The position numbers and the translations under genes are program-made. Under the pieces are notes generated by a model. The model did not search any database and was not told the origin of the DNA. It was given only the letters and a program-made list of their open reading frames with translations. DNA of 64,000 nt from Tetrastigma voinierianum. Lineage: Eukaryota > Streptophyta > Magnoliopsida > Vitales > Vitaceae. The DNA is taken from positions 434,001 to 498,000 of the forward strand of contig JAEQBH010002960.1 in the NCBI GenBank assembly GCA_016808115.1, written 5' to 3'. Below, one piece after another: positions 1 to 13,235 of the stretch (position 1 is its first letter; each line of letters starts with the position of its first letter).

Positions 1-270
1 GCCGCAGCTGATGCCGGCGCGACCGGTTCTCGGGTGTGCGAGACTACGCACCCAACCCAGCTTTGGTGACAAGCAGACTGCTTAGGTCACTGTCAGACAC
101 TGCTCATATACAATCGCTCATAGGGTAAAAAAAAATACAAAATTTTTAAAAATTTTCTTGTATGATTTAAAATATGAGTATATTTATATCAGAGGTTACT
201 ATAATAATATCGTGTATGTGAATTTTTTTTTTTCTGCAGCATTAATAGTGTCTCTGGGCCGTGTCGAGCC
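1..270 (+). other. Leader (5' untranslated) region of the first Ty3/gypsy element
   Basis: Non-coding stretch with a GC-rich start and an AT-rich block at about 120-230. It resembles the region just upstream of gag in the outer element (about 25770-26180), including a shared stretch around CTGGGCCGTG near 255 and 26140. It is therefore read as element leader. No promoter or RNA gene is visible. Confidence 0.5.
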
Positions 271-1330
271 TTGCAGATAATTCGCATTCAGAAATTTAAT
301 CCCAACATCACTGTGCAAAAGATGACTGTAGAGGACGAGGACGCAGGAGGACGTCCACTGGCACCGGGGTCAGCACCACCCACACTCCGGGCCTCGCCGC
401 CCATTTTGGATCGGCATGCCCACGAGGCCAGTGCCATGGTGGTCGGCCATTCACGTGCCAGCGAGCAGGCAACAAGGTCTCAACTCCAGGCTTGTGTGGC
501 AACATCCTCCTACATTTATATGAGATCCGATGCAGGCGGACCATTGGTTTATGCGATCGAGAACGCACGAGGCTACGCTGAGGATCACCTCCGACACGAT
601 CAGATCGTGTTAGCCGCATTCCAGCCTGAGGCGAGGCCCTGCATGCGATGGAGATGGGTTAGGACTTAGAGACTTAGAGGTTACATTACCGGAGTTTCAG
701 TATTTGCTCATGTAAAAGTATTTCCAAAGACTGCGAGATGGCATGTGCCTGTGAGTTCCTAGAGCCGGGGCCAGGGGCGCATGACCTGGTGATGGACTAT
801 GTGGCTAGATTCACGCAGTTGTCCGATTTGTTTGATGCTGACACGCTGGCCACCGATCCGCCAAGGTCAGATCTCGAGAATGACCGGTTGTCCATTCTGC
901 CAGGATTGTAGGATCTCGCCTACTGATGAGGGATTCATGGTCGAGCGCCCACCGCAGAGAGATCAGATGCCCTGAAAGCACTGATGGGCAGTTAAGTGGT
1001 GTGCAGGAAGGGATGGCCATTTTCCTCCACAAGGAAGAGGCGTAGGGCCTTTGCTCATGAGGATCCAAAGTCACGTACCATCCACTGTGGATAGATGAGA
1101 GCTGCCACAAGTGAGACAAAAGGAGAGCGTCACTGCACAACAAAGACAGACGAGAGTTGCTGGCCAAAGGGATGGGATGGTGTGCCATCATTGCCAGCTC
1201 CCACACATGAGACGGATTGCCCCTGCAGAGACGGATCCTGTGGTTTTGGGACATCACACCCCAAACAAGAGCAGGACATGAGAGGATACAAAGACGCTCC
1301 TCCACAAGACAAGCAGGCCACAAAGGGCCG
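271..1330 (+). pseudogene. gag: gag remnant (retrotransposon capsid protein)
   Basis: Broken Gag coding region. About 540-660 reads as the core capsid signature of plant Ty3/gypsy Gag (HDQIVLAAFQ followed by an R-W-R-W-V-R-T stretch), in the open frame 271-669. About 740-880 in another frame resembles the downstream Gag helix region (VMDYVARFTQLSDLF). About 1180-1290 keeps Cys and His spaced like a decayed CCHC zinc knuckle (CHHC followed by CPC). Gag would form the virus-like particle in the cytoplasm. At least two frame changes and several stops separate the pieces, so it is non-functional as read. It directly precedes the pol remnant, as expected for this family. Confidence 0.72.
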
Positions 1331-1639
1331 CCTCAGCTCAGGGAAGGCTACTGTGCACCCTCCACATTTCACAAAGCAGAGGTCGAGGCTGGTGTAGGCA
1401 GAGGACTAGGCCCACAGCAGGACATCAGGGTCCAGTGCAAGGTTTACGTAGCTTCACACCGCAGTGAGGCCGTGATCAGCCGCTTATTCATGGCACGCGG
1501 CTATCTCGCCATGTGGCCAGAGTGTTATTTGGATCTCCAAAGGTTTGCATTCATTCACTGCTGCACTGCCAAGATCGAGTCGGGCTTCAGAGGTCAGACC
1601 CAGAGTGCCTCTATTTTGTAGTCTCCCAGGGATTAGGGC

Positions 1640-4600
1640 TATATCAGTGACGATAGGTCGCAGGTTACATGCCTGGAGATCTCAGACTCACTGCCAAAGG
1701 ACCCGAGGATCAGGACATGTCGAGTTCAAGGTCATCCCGATGATCTGGGCCCACGCCTACAGCAATAAGTAGGATTGTGAGCTGCAGAGGGCCACCACGC
1801 ACATGCAGGATCTGCACTATGTGGTATTTCAGTAAAATAAACATGAAATTTTGCCCTGCATAAGATAATTTGTACCAAGTGTCGGGGTGGAGTCAACATG
1901 GCTGGATAGCTGAGTCTTACCCTTAAAGTTGACGCAGGTGAGACCGACTTAGGACCCACCCGAGGGTTTGCGTAGCATGTGGATTGTTTTTCCGCATATT
2001 TACCCGGGATTACCTCCATAGAATGTAGATGTAGACTTCTGTGATCGAAGTTACACTCGGTATTCTCACCCATCTCTATGACTCAGATAGGATGGCACCG
2101 GCTGAGTTGCATGAACTCGTAGTCCAAGCTACAGAGCTATTGACAAGGTCATCCATTAGGACCTGAGCACTTCACTCATGGGCCCTGGTTTCTATATATA
2201 CATACACCCTTCGATCATTGATTGTTTGATAATAATGGGTTACGATCATGAATCTTATCAGCTACCTTATGGGACACGATTGTTTGATCAACAGAGGAGC
2301 ATGCGAGTTCCACCTAAGATAGACCTTCTCACCGTTACCATCACCCGAGGGCTTAGGATGGCGTGATATCCCTTAAGACAAGATTTAGACGCAAGTACGG
2401 GCACCCTTGAGTTTACTATGATGCCCTTTCTGATTGACGAATGCGTTTCAACAAAGATTCACGGATCTCATGCATAGGATATTCCAACCCTATTTGGATC
2501 ACTTGTCGAGTTCGTGGATGACATCTTGATCTACTCCTGCACATGGGAGCATGAGTATCATTGAGGATCGTTTACAGCTGTTGAGAGACCACCGCCTGTA
2601 CGCCAAGTTCAAGATAGTTCATCTTACTTCCAGGTGAGATTGGACACGTGGTGTCAGATCGTGTGTCACTCGACCCAGAAGGTCAGGAGTGTTGATGATT
2701 GAGAGGCCGAAGTCACTTTCAGATACGTAGTTTCGGGATTGGTCGGGGTTACTGAGATTCATCGGTGATTTCTCCAGGATAGCAGCAATTTCATTACCAG
2801 GTCGACCCTTAAGATGGTCAGTTTGAGTGATAATCGATGGAGAGGCATTCCGTGAGCTAAGAGGAGACTTAGCTTCAACAGACTTGATAGTCCCATGTGG
2901 GATAGGGGTACACAGCAGATTGTAGATGCCTCAAGGGCCGGATTGGGATGTGTTTGATGCAAATCTGAGGGTGGTAGCTTGTTCCGCCAATCGAAGAATC
3001 ATGAGCGTAACTACCTCACACATGCATACTGTCATGGGTCGAGTCTTCGCCTTTGAAGACTGCGCCACTACGATACGGTGAGGAGTTCGAGTACTCAGAT
3101 CCATAAAAGTCTGAAGCTATTTTCACGCACGAGACCTCAATATGAGGCAATCTTTGATGCCACAGTTTCAGATTAGACTTTACCTTGCATTACCATCCCG
3201 ACAAGGCAAATGTGGTGGTCGATGCACCCATTGAAGTCACGGGGAGACACAGTATAGCTTCCTGAGCACGGATGCCTCGAGGATTGCAGACGCCTAGGCC
3301 ACAAAGACAACCAGAGCTGCATAGTGGTACATCGGGAGTCTAGTGGCTACACCGTCATGAAGATAGTGATCGAGTCCCAAGTGTCGTGACGCAGAGATAG
3401 TGTCAACTCAGTGGACCTAGGCACAGTTGTACTGGTGACGAGGCTGTAATTATCCACACAGATGGTAGTCTTCGATATAGGACTCGGTAGTGGTCCCATT
3501 CAATCGATTTGAGAGTAGGAGATTCTGTGAGAGTTTCACTCCTTCATTTGCCATACATCCGTAACAAGATGCATCGTGATCTTCGTCGCCAAGACTATCG
3601 ATGGATGAAGAGACACGCAGGACTGCCTCCACTGATGTCTCACGTGTCGGCAGTTAAGGTCAACACTGCCGCAGGCTACTTAGCTTTATCATATGGCCGA
3701 GTAAGGAGCACGTCACGATGGACTTTGTAACCCACCCGCCACTGACGCAGCCATATGATGCGGTGTAAGATAGTGGACCTGTCACGGCCTGGCACATTAT
3801 CTGTATCATAATGGATGACTTTCGCTCTGAGAGAGATTCCTTACGGCCAGACATTCATAGATAATTCCATTGGTTACTGAAACACTCGCATCCACAAGGC
3901 CTATAAGTGACTGAGAAGACGGCGCACCTTTGGAAGAGTTTCCAAAGGTTACTAAGCACACTACCGACTACAGGAGTACAACATGCTCCACCCGTATTGC
4001 ATGGCCGGGCCCCTGAGAGGACTGCTGTGTTAGAGGACATGTTACGAGCATGCCCCGGATCATAAAGGCAAATTTATAAGATTTGCTTCTGTACGACCCG
4101 GGCCAACAATGGCTATCGGTGAGTATATTAGATGGCAATCGGGGATGAGGTACTATACTGGAGGCCACAGCGATCACTGCACAAGGACTGAGGCGCAGAG
4201 AGCTCCAACACGGCCCCAGCTGGATTAGAGACACCTCCTAGGGTGCGAAATGATATTTGATACTGCCTCTTTCACTGCCTTCAGAGCAAAGTGTAAGGAG
4301 CTTTACGCTGACGCGCGAGACGACCCTCTGTAGCCTAGATCGGGGATCAGTGTCTTCGGCGATGCCTGGCAGGGAGCGGGTCGCTGCCAGCCATTCGAGG
4401 TTCACTGGACCTTCGAGATACCCGAGAGGCAGGCAACATCAAGGCACCTAAGCAGAGTTACCGTCCAGCATGGCCAGGTCCACGAGGTGTTCCACGCTCC
4501 ATGCTTCGGAAATATACCCCGATCCAGCCATGTGGTGGATTTACGTGATTGAGGCTTATACGTATGGGACCTTCGAGGAAGGATCTAGTAAAATGTGATA

Positions 4601-4730
4601 CAAGGATGAGTCTTTGCCACTTCAAGACCGTGGAGGCTGTTGGTGCGTATGAAGGTCACTATATGGAGGAGTGCACACGGGAGCTGAGGACACATGGTGG
4701 CCACCTATCCTTCTAGTTTAGGGATTTGGG
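1640..4730 (+). pseudogene. pol: pol remnant: RT, RNase H, integrase and chromodomain-like tail
   Basis: Polyprotein remnant read by frame-hopping. About 1730-1820 resembles the segment between protease and RT. RT starts near 1960; MAPAELHEL is readable at about 2091-2117 and the catalytic motif as FVDDILIYS at about 2510-2537. RNase H covers about 2860-3240: DASRAGLGCV, then NHERNYLTH, ending FTLHYHPDKANVVVDA at about 3178-3226. Integrase covers about 3500-4140: HRDLRRQDYRWMKR at 3570-3615, HVTMDFVTHPP at about 3708-3740, EDMLRAC near 4034. The integrase tail with VHEVFH near 4470 leads to a chromodomain-like end before a stop near 4716. Family role: copying RNA into DNA and integrating it. 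Stops and frameshifts occur in every domain. Confidence 0.85.
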
Positions 4731-4841
4731 CCGCATGATTACTGCTTAGTATTTAAATGACTGCTTACATGCATGGTAGAATGCTAATGCTGTATTACGC
4801 ATGTGACACGTATCCGCCCCACCTCGACGTAAATTCCTTTT

Positions 4842-4852
4842 AAGGAGGGGAA
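4842..4852 (+). promoter_or_regulatory. Polypurine tract (plus-strand primer)
   Basis: AAGGAGGGGAA sits immediately 5' of the LTR start TGTAAGACCC, preceded by a CGACGTAAATT-type stretch typical of the end of Ty3/gypsy pol. Polypurine tracts prime plus-strand DNA synthesis and mark the inner edge of the 3' LTR. The same arrangement recurs near 42857 and, on the minus strand, at 13216, 32037 and 63256. Confidence 0.8.
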
Positions 4853-6828
4853 TGTAAGACCCGAGAAATTCCAATTTCTGGTAAAAGGGCAAAATCATAA
4901 TTTCGATTACAAAATTGTTAATTTCGGTTAAAAATCCGTAATTTATTCTCTAGATCTCAGATGAAGAAATGAATTTCACCGCTGAATCGTCTCACGTAAA
5001 TCTAACTAGCACGCAAAATTCGCCACAATTCCAGATGGGGCTGAGTTTGACACGCTTTTCGGCGCAAGACGCTGCTCGTAAAGCGCCAGAAACGAATTTC
5101 CTACGATTTGAAAGTCACACATAGAAAGTACTCATGTGCCATTAGTGGTATGAGTAGAGAAATGATGAAAATGGACGGCCGAGATAGCGCCGAATATCAA
5201 AACTGGTAAAAGAGGGACATAGATGTCATTATAGAAATTGATTTAAGTTAGAAAAGGACAAAAGAGGATAGTATCATCCTCTTCAAAAAGAAAAAGGAGA
5301 AAAAACGTATAGATAGAGCTGCACAAGTAGTTCAGATCTCAGATGCTCCTTTTCTAGAGAGAGGTCTCCTTCTAAGTTTCTCGCGCCACATCCACCGCCT
5401 CACCTTCGGACACAAGGAGACCCACTTACGCAGAGAGAGAGGGCTTCATGGCACCCATTTAGTGAGCTCTCAACCCAGGCTGTGGCTTCTCCCACGGCTA
5501 TTCTTCCTACAAGCATCATGCGACAGCCTGCTGGTTTCGAGGCCTTGAACTGCTTGATCTATCTCCAAACCTCGGGACCGACTGATATAATTTTTTGAAC
5601 ACTCCAATGGAGCAAATGGAACCTGATACTGACTGTTGGGTTCAATGGGATGATGAATTGTTCATCAAATCATGTATTGGTTTGTTTTGAGTGCCTGAAT
5701 GACTGGTGGAAACCTTGCTTTACCAAGTGAACCTATAATTTAGCTGAAAGGAATAGTAATCAGGTTTACTGCTCTAAACAAGTTCTAAAAATATATTTGG
5801 TGGAAAAGTGTGTGTTTAATATCGAAAGATTTAAATTAAATCGCTTTACAGCTAATTGTCAAATTTTTGGTTGGGAAATTTAATTTTTACTTAATCTAAT
5901 GAGAATTTACATGACATGATTGTGTGAATTAGAATGTCTTTGTAAATATATACATTATATATTTACATGCTAATTAATTTATCGAATCAGCATACATAAG
6001 ATTCCATATAATCGCCCAACACTTCTGTGATTCATGTGAGCTGAAATACTTGGTATTTAGTCTAAAGAATACTTGGTTCTGAGTAATAAGCCTAAAAATA
6101 TTAATTACTCTGAGTAGTCCAAATTAAAAATATCAACTGGCTCGAGCGCCCAATTGATATTCATCTGAGGGCAAATTCATTAAAATAATATATCAATCGT
6201 TTGAATGGCTCCATCGACATACACTCCGAGGGTTGTCCACTAATAAACAATAATCTCACACGGTGCTTGTGCTGAATAAGTGGAGAGTGAAATGATGAAG
6301 ACTGGATCTAGTTGTGTCATGCAGACATTCAAGCAGGATCATATTTCCGCTTGAATGTGATGTTTATTTTGGGACATCGCACTTGACTTAGAGTGGCAGT
6401 ACCACCCTAAGCGCGATTCTACCATCGGTATTAGCTCACCCTCGTCGAGGATATTATTCTTACAGGCACAAGGAGTGTGCCAGTGGATCGCTCATCCTAG
6501 GACCTAGATTTGAAGAAAGCCTGGCTTCGATGATGTTTATATATGGAATTCGTATTTTAATATACGCTGATAAGAGTAAACATTTAACTTTAGAAACTCA
6601 CTTATATAGTGATTCATGGGCTATATGTTTTTACGGATATTTGTGAAGATAGTAATAAGATGCCGTTTTTTATCCATACTCAGACATTGATTATATTTGA
6701 ACATTTTATTGTGTTTATGGTAGATGATTTGGGAGCTCCTTATAGTTGAGACTCTAATTATTTTCATATGGTAACCTGACATCCACTTGTATTCATGAAA
6801 TGACCGCAGTCACACTCCTATTCACACA
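4853..6828 (+). repeat. 3' LTR of first element (family 1, TGTAAGACCCGAG...)
   Basis: LTR of about 1.97 kb matching those starting at 18480, 22225 and 42870. Shared landmarks are the TGTAAGACCCGAG start, a block near 5320-5400 with AGAGAGAGG, a palindromic tandem repeat at about 6120-6250 (AATATATCAATCG), a TACAGGCACAAGGAG-type block near 6460, and a terminal block with ACCTGACATCCACTTGTATT near 6776. The exact 3' end is uncertain: the last bases before the receptor-like homology at 6831 are degraded and no 5' copy is in view to define a target duplication. Confidence 0.8.
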
Positions 6829-6830
6829 GC

Positions 6831-8950
6831 CTTCTTATAAAAATCAAATGTCTCCTAATGCTCCCAAATCTTTGATATTTATCATTTTTTATATAGTTTC
6901 CAAGATATGACATCTACTCTTTCAAATAATAACTTACTATGTATATTGATTGGGAAAGTGTTGATTAATAATTCATTAATATTGCATTATCACAAAATAA
7001 AAATAAAAGGAAAAGATAAATATATTTAAGCTTCACAAACAAGATTAAGACTTATAATGTGAAAATACATTATTTGCTCCATATGAGAATGTAAAAGCTA
7101 TCCGTAATACACAAATACAATAAAATGAGAGTGGAAAACTTAGCTTATTCTTTGCCTCGCACAGACTTCTCTTTATTCTTACGATCTTATCAGGAATGTT
7201 CTTATTAATAATCCACACAAGCCATTCAGGTTTTCCACTTAAGAAAATTAGACAACCAAGAGAAAGCCCAATTACCAATCCACATCCATATCCCATCAAT
7301 GTGATTTTCCATTCAAATCCACTTTCAAACTTTGCTTCTATTTCTTGAGAGGGATATGGCTTCCACTCCACAGACATCTCTCGATAACTAAACCAATACA
7401 ACTCGTGGTTCTTGTAATACCGAATCATTTCAAATGCAAGCCAACCGCTATTTTGAGGTACAAATCCCAGAAGATGATTTTAGAGAGATTCAAAAATGAA
7501 AGAAATGTCAAACTTGTTAGTTCGAGAAATTTCACCCACCAATTTGAAGAAAGGTCCAACGATTCTACATCTTCAAATTTCTAAAAGATAATGGGATGTG
7601 TCCTCTAAGATCATTATGATATGTTGAGCCCCAAGAGAATTAAGATTCCCAATGCACTCAATCTCTCCTTGAATTTATTACTGGACAAATCAATTGTTGT
7701 GAAAGTATTTAAGATTTTCAAATTCAAGGTCCAACCCTTTATGGTCACCATCATGAAATCTGATAATAATATTCCCCAATATATTCTCTCATGCGTCAAG
7801 CTCATCTATATTCATTATCAGCTTTCAAACTTTGAACACATTTCAGTAAGTCACCCTGAACTGGCCAGGAGCAAGATCAATGATTCTAGCCATTTAATAG
7901 ATATGATTTCTGAAACCCTATATGACCAAGTAGAAACTACGGAACGCAAAAAAATGAACTTGCAGCTCAAGAGCTCCCAACCAATGGGGAAACGTGATTA
8001 CTTATTTTGTTATTTCCAAGGTTCAGAATCCCGCCTCTACAAATGATCAAAGACCAGGTACTAGTCCTCTCCAATTGACATCAAGAAGCCAGATCTCATA
8101 GAATCACATTCAAAATGTTTGAGGAATGATGCCATGAAAATTATTCTTCGTGAAATCAATACGTAGAGATTCGCAATTTCAAACAATGAGCAAGCACGCC
8201 ACCGCTTTGTTACAGATACAACCACATCATGGAACTCAAAATCAATGGTGAGATTTCTCCACCAATTTGTTATAGAGACTGAAAAGAAAATGTAGAATTT
8301 GGAGGAGTTAGTGGTCCTTGCAACAAGCTGTCGAAGATCTAGAATTTTCATACTTTTCCATGGCTGTGATCTAAACCCACTTATGGAGCGAAAGAGAGAT
8401 CTGCTTGATAATGTATCCTTTCCCATCGCCCATGAAAACATTCCACCACGTTATTGTGAAAGGTCTGTAACTAATGTCAGTAACATGAGTCGGAATGAAC
8501 GGACGTGGTCAACGACAACATGTTGTTTGAAAGATCAAGGTCAATAAGATTTCTAAGTTTTTCAAACTTGCTTGTTTCCAGAACACCACTGGGTTATTGG
8601 AAAAGATAAAAGAGATGAAAGGTTCACAACCAAATATTGAAGTTGGAATTGACCCAAATCATTATCTATACCAAATCAATATACCTTCTAATGAATCAAA
8701 TTGAATTCACCATAATATGACCTTATGAATTACGTGATAAGATCGAGATCTAACACAATAATGATGGCAGAGTATACACAACTACATGTATTAATCCCAT
8801 TGAACAAATTATACCTTAAGCCCACAAAGGATAGACTTGAAAACTCCATTTCATTTTCAGGAGAAGAATGGCTCTTCTAGCTGATTATCAGAGAAGTTCA
8901 CATTAAGGTTTGTTAGATTTCAATTATAGGACCTGATCTGCAAACGCCTG
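6831..8950 (-). pseudogene. LRR receptor-like protein (Cf-9/RLP type), broken copy 1
   Basis: Minus-strand remnant of a cell-surface LRR receptor-like protein without kinase. The 3' end is clearest: the open stretch 7045-7428 carries the juxtamembrane acidic region (PSQEIEAKFESGFEWKIT), a transmembrane helix (GLVIGLSLGCLIFL) and a short basic cytoplasmic tail. Upstream, 7430-8600 reads as LRR repeats and the island region (for example ISGFRSQPWKSMKILDLR at about 8330-8385), with frameshifts. About 8600-8950 still looks LRR-like but weakly. Family knowledge: such proteins bind apoplastic ligands and signal through partner kinases in immunity. No signal peptide or start is visible. It is paralogous to 49503-50995, with long identical blocks. 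Confidence 0.8.
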
Positions 8951-8959
8951 TTCCACGAA

Positions 8960-11480
8960 CAATTTCAAGAATATCAAGCCGCTTCCAACTTGTTCATCAG
9001 CTGATCATTTTATTCAGATCTCATGTTATCCGCTCGTCCCGCGGTCGCGCGAAATATTTAACATGTTCGAAAGATCCGTCAGCGCGATCTCGTGAAACGC
9101 GCCGAACGGGGATTGACCGAGAATGGCAATTCGGCAGATCCAAAGTTGAAGACGGATTAACATTAATGGTGGAAGTCACCAAACGCACACGCAAACGAGC
9201 AACAGCTTCGCTGAACGGTCATTTGAACATTCATATTTCGCAGTCGCGCAGAGTCATAATGTCTATCAAAGAACTCCATTTGTCCGATCCATGTTCATGA
9301 ATGTCACAAACTGATTCAGCAAGAAAACAGAAGTTCAGTTATTTGATATTACACGCTTTACTTCTCGCGTCCCGGTTCTTTAAAACTAACTTCGCTCCCG
9401 CGGCAGACCCAAACTTCAAGAGAGGTCTGCAGTCCAGCAGTGGTTATGAGAAACAGTGCCGTTTTAACTGATCAACACGAACAGAACATCGAACAAAGAA
9501 ATATACTATCTCAGAGAATATTGAAAGATATATTTATATTTGATTGTTCATGTATCCCAACGAGGTTGAGTTTAACACATAATATTACCAAACGCATTCA
9601 TCTTTCGATTAAAAATCACTCGTCTCCTCCACTCCTTCCGATTACGAAGAAAACCCATTCACAAAGAATCGATTTCGATGGAAGTCTATTCTTGTTGTAT
9701 TATTACGCCTACCATGAAAGATTTGGTGAACTGACAGAAAGAGAAACAGAATAGTCCGAGAGAACAGAGTGTTACAGAATAAATATAACAGATAGTCTTC
9801 CAAACTATTATATAAACGGTAAGAGAATGATTCAATCATGATTATAATGATTCGTTAGAGAACGTTAAATATTCACAAAGAGTATTACTTCAGATTATAA
9901 ATGATTAATGAATAAACAAAATAAAGATAACTTGTATCGCTACAAATGTTAACAACCCAAGATTAAATGATCATATCTTCATCCCTATGAACAAACGGCA
10001 CTACTTATCATTCATCAACCTTAACTATTTTATTGATCAAGATCAATCAGATCAAAACCACGTGAGAACCAATCATTAAACCCATTTATATTTTAATAAA
10101 TTGATTTTGAACAGAGCGACTTATTGAGCAGCCAAATGTTGAATGAGTTCGCCTCATGATCATCGTCGTTTATATTTCGTACATATCCCTTGACATTTTT
10201 ATTAATAAGAAAATATTAAAACAACAACGGTTGAGATTTAATTACGCATCGAACGCGCATTACGTTAAATTCGCATCGTTATGATATTCACCTTTTACGT
10301 TGTCGAATATTCAAATGATTCCGAAGAACGCCCACGCCACGTTTAACGTTAGTATCTGATTTATATTTACAGCCACCGCGCTATGATTAGGTTTCCAAAC
10401 TAACAAAATATGATTTAACAATAAAGATGCGCACAGAGTCCCATAAACAGTGTCTCCACGTCAAACTGTTCGATGAACAAAGAATATTAATATTTCACTA
10501 AATAATAATCAAATCATAAAGATCATACTCACTATTCTTTCTTCTGAAGATTAAATTTAATTTGAATATAAACTAATATATTTGATGAGATTCATACGGA
10601 GTTGATTACCACTAAACAAAGTCTTTGAAGATCAACATGATTTTGATTCAACAACAATCCCAACAATCATCACTCAGTCTGTCATGATTTTAAAGTTATC
10701 GCGCCCATTATAAGTTATCTGCGTCCATATCTTCTCAACTCCCGGTCAAGTCTTATGAGATTAATATGAACATCCTACACCTGAGTTATCTACAAGTCCC
10801 ACTTTCTATACTTCCAATATATACTTTCAAATATGTTCATCATCATCCAAATCAAAATACTGGTAATAAATTAATAATACTTTAAACATATATTTAAAAA
10901 TGTCCGTTTGTCAAGTTCTTTCTTTCACTGTTTTCTTACTTAGTAATATCAGCACTTCTATTAAGAGTACTTCAAATATCTTTCAATGTTTCCAAACTGA
11001 TACTGATAAAGTTTCTGATCCATTCCTCTCTGAGAAAAAGAATGTGTCAGTTTAGAAGATTAAATGTCCACTGAATCCAGATCTTCCGTTACAACAAAGA
11101 TGAAACCCATCATTTTCTTGAATATTCTTATTTCCTCAATACTTCAAAAATCATACAACTCTTAATGTCTCACCCTTTAATGGTGGAAACTTTAACTCAT
11201 AAATTCTTCCATGACTTATTAAGTTATATACAAGTCAAGCTTTTGTCTTATTCAATCATCACTTTTTCCACACAAATGTTCTCGTGATGAGCCTTAACGA
11301 TGGATTCCACTTCTACCTAATATTAGCAAGGTTTTATATTTCATCTAGTTTACTCAAGCACATATCAATACTAATATAACTAAATACATGACTCATCTAA
11401 AAATAGTTTAATATCATATTTATACGCTCCAAAACTCAAAATTCGCGATCACCGTCAACCCGCTTAAATTCTATACATCT
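8960..11480. other. Unassigned region, no supported gene
   Basis: About 2.5 kb between the receptor-like remnant and the deleted LTR element. A CpG-rich tract lies at about 9040-9240 in otherwise AT-rich sequence. Open frames here (for example 9440-9754, 104 codons) have low-complexity translations with no family resemblance I recognise. I see no LTR ends, primer site or pol motifs. An old unrecognised repeat is possible. Confidence 0.4.
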
Positions 11481-13215
11481 CATATCACGACGCATACCCG
11501 AAAGAAAACTCACATCGTACCAGATCAATACTCATCAAACATGTACCTAACTATATCCAATAAATTAAGAGTTGTTTATTACTCTTAATACAAATACATA
11601 TTAAATCTACAATTCTAATACATATTATCCAAAACATCAAAGCCACAACCCGTAAATTTCTTTAAATCGGTCTTTAAGAAGAGCCGCCTCACCTCTTATA
11701 CCCTCAAAAATGTTCTCTGACAAAAACATGATTAGCCAAGAGGGGTGGAATCACCCTAAACGCATTCCCCCATCTGCCAAGATGAATTTAATCATGAACA
11801 CACACCAAGTAACACGCAGATCTCACTTAACGCCAATGCCTGTTCGTATATCTTCAGCCATCAATGCACTCTCACACTTCGTTTGATGACAGAAATATCA
11901 TTTTCAAAACAAACTATTGTTTGAAATAAACTACCACATAAAATATTTTACCACCGGCGAGAATTGGTCATGAAGTTTCAAACAGTCACACCTCATCCGA
12001 ACGACCGCTACCATCTCCAACCCAATTCTCCTGAAAATCATCCCGTGAAATTCTTCGCAACTACGTCGCCGTAAATTCACAGCCAAGACTCACACCTAAA
12101 TTCAGTGCTACTCCAAATGCATATTTAAAACGATTACTTACTTCAAAACCATTTATACAATATATATACCATTATTTAATTATGCCACATTCTCAAATTT
12201 GCAATTCACACCATGTAATCCAACAACACATCAAACAATTACCCAAATTAAATTTCATCAAGAATTCACAATTTCATCTCCAATTGCTTATACTCAATTA
12301 TATTCCATATAATTGAGTAAATCACAATTTATCTCCAATGTCTATACATACTCTGTGGTTCCATATAATTGAAAGAATCACAATTTTATCTCCAATGGCC
12401 TATACACTCAAAAAACACAATTTATTATATAAATTACGATACAACATTCCCAAATTTCACACAGCTCACCATCTAAATGGGCTCCAAAATTCTCCAAAAA
12501 TTCCAACAATCTCGGGTCCCAAGTTTAGATCGATCAACGGTCGTCTAATGCCTCAAACCACAACATTACAAAACACTTAACAAAGTTGCACCTCGCGTTA
12601 AAACCTCACCTCACCTGGAGTCAAGTCAAAACCCACCTTAAAGGCCCACGCGCAGCCTCCCACTCGCGCAGATCAACTTCGCTCTCAAACCCTGAATGGA
12701 AAACTTTTACGTCCGGGATTTTCTGCAGAACCGGGCAGTGCCAGCCGAAGAGAAGAACAATGCACCAAAAAACCCCACCTGGGTGACGCGCCACTGGCTT
12801 CCTCCTCTCCTCGTCTCTTTCCCACCTTTATTGATTTTTTTCCATATTATAATATTATATTATTATTATTATTATTATTATTATATTATCTAGATAAACG
12901 ATTATCGTCATTCGGTCCATTTCGCCCTAAAAATTTTATTTTTTTAAGTCACTTATCGTAAACAGAATCTAAATCGCTTACCTTCGATCCGAGATTTTCA
13001 GAAAATCCTCACTTTGAAGTCACCGCGATTAATCACTCGAAATTGCAAATATATGACCGGTCTTAATCTGACGAAACTTTTCTAGCTCAGATTTCATGAG
13101 ACGAATTTAATCCAAGACAATCCGCTTCATCATCCAAGATTCAGAGAATTTTCGATTTTCAACTGAATTATCGTTTTATCTTTTCGTAAAATTAATTTTT
13201 TCTGTGTTTTGTACA
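11480..13215 (-). repeat. 3' LTR of deleted minus-strand element
   Basis: Matches 15138-16888. Shared landmarks on the + strand are ATCAAACATGTACCTAACTATA (11536 vs 15178), an AAAACACAATTTA block (about 12410 vs 16063), a CTTTCCCACCTTTATTGATTTTTT block (about 12818 vs 16478) followed by an ATT microsatellite and TCTAGATAAACGATT, and the terminal TACA at 13212-13215 (minus-strand TGTA start). The lower end is inferred from the partner's length. Confidence 0.65.
12853..12888. repeat. (ATT)n microsatellite inside LTR
   Basis: Run of ATT units followed by TCTAGATAAACG. It is shared, in interrupted form, with the partner LTR at about 16506-16555, so it is part of the element rather than an independent locus. 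Confidence 0.85.
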
Positions 13216-13235
13216 TTCTCCTCTCATTAATTTCG
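13216..13235 (-). promoter_or_regulatory. Polypurine tract of deleted element (degenerate)
   Basis: On the minus strand a purine-rich tract (complement of TTCTCCTCTCATTAATTTCG) precedes the LTR start TGTAC. It corresponds to the AAATTTCG...AAGGAGGG arrangement seen at 63256 and 32037. Confidence 0.5.

Larger units (their letters stand above)
1..6828 (+). mobile_element. Ty3/gypsy LTR retrotransposon, 3' part with 3' LTR
   Basis: Degenerate + strand Ty3/gypsy element whose 5' end lies outside the window. Seen in order: leader, gag remnant, pol remnant (reverse transcriptase, RNase H, integrase), a polypurine tract at 4842-4852 and a roughly 1.97-kb LTR beginning TGTAAGACCCGAG. The domain order RT-RNase H-integrase is that of Ty3/gypsy rather than Ty1/copia. 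The pol tail resembles the chromodomain end of Tekay/Del chromoviruses (residues TWE and YPFLF are recognisable by frame-hopping), so I infer that clade. No frame is open for more than about 130 codons. It belongs to the same LTR family as the elements at 18480, 22225 and 42870. Confidence 0.88.
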
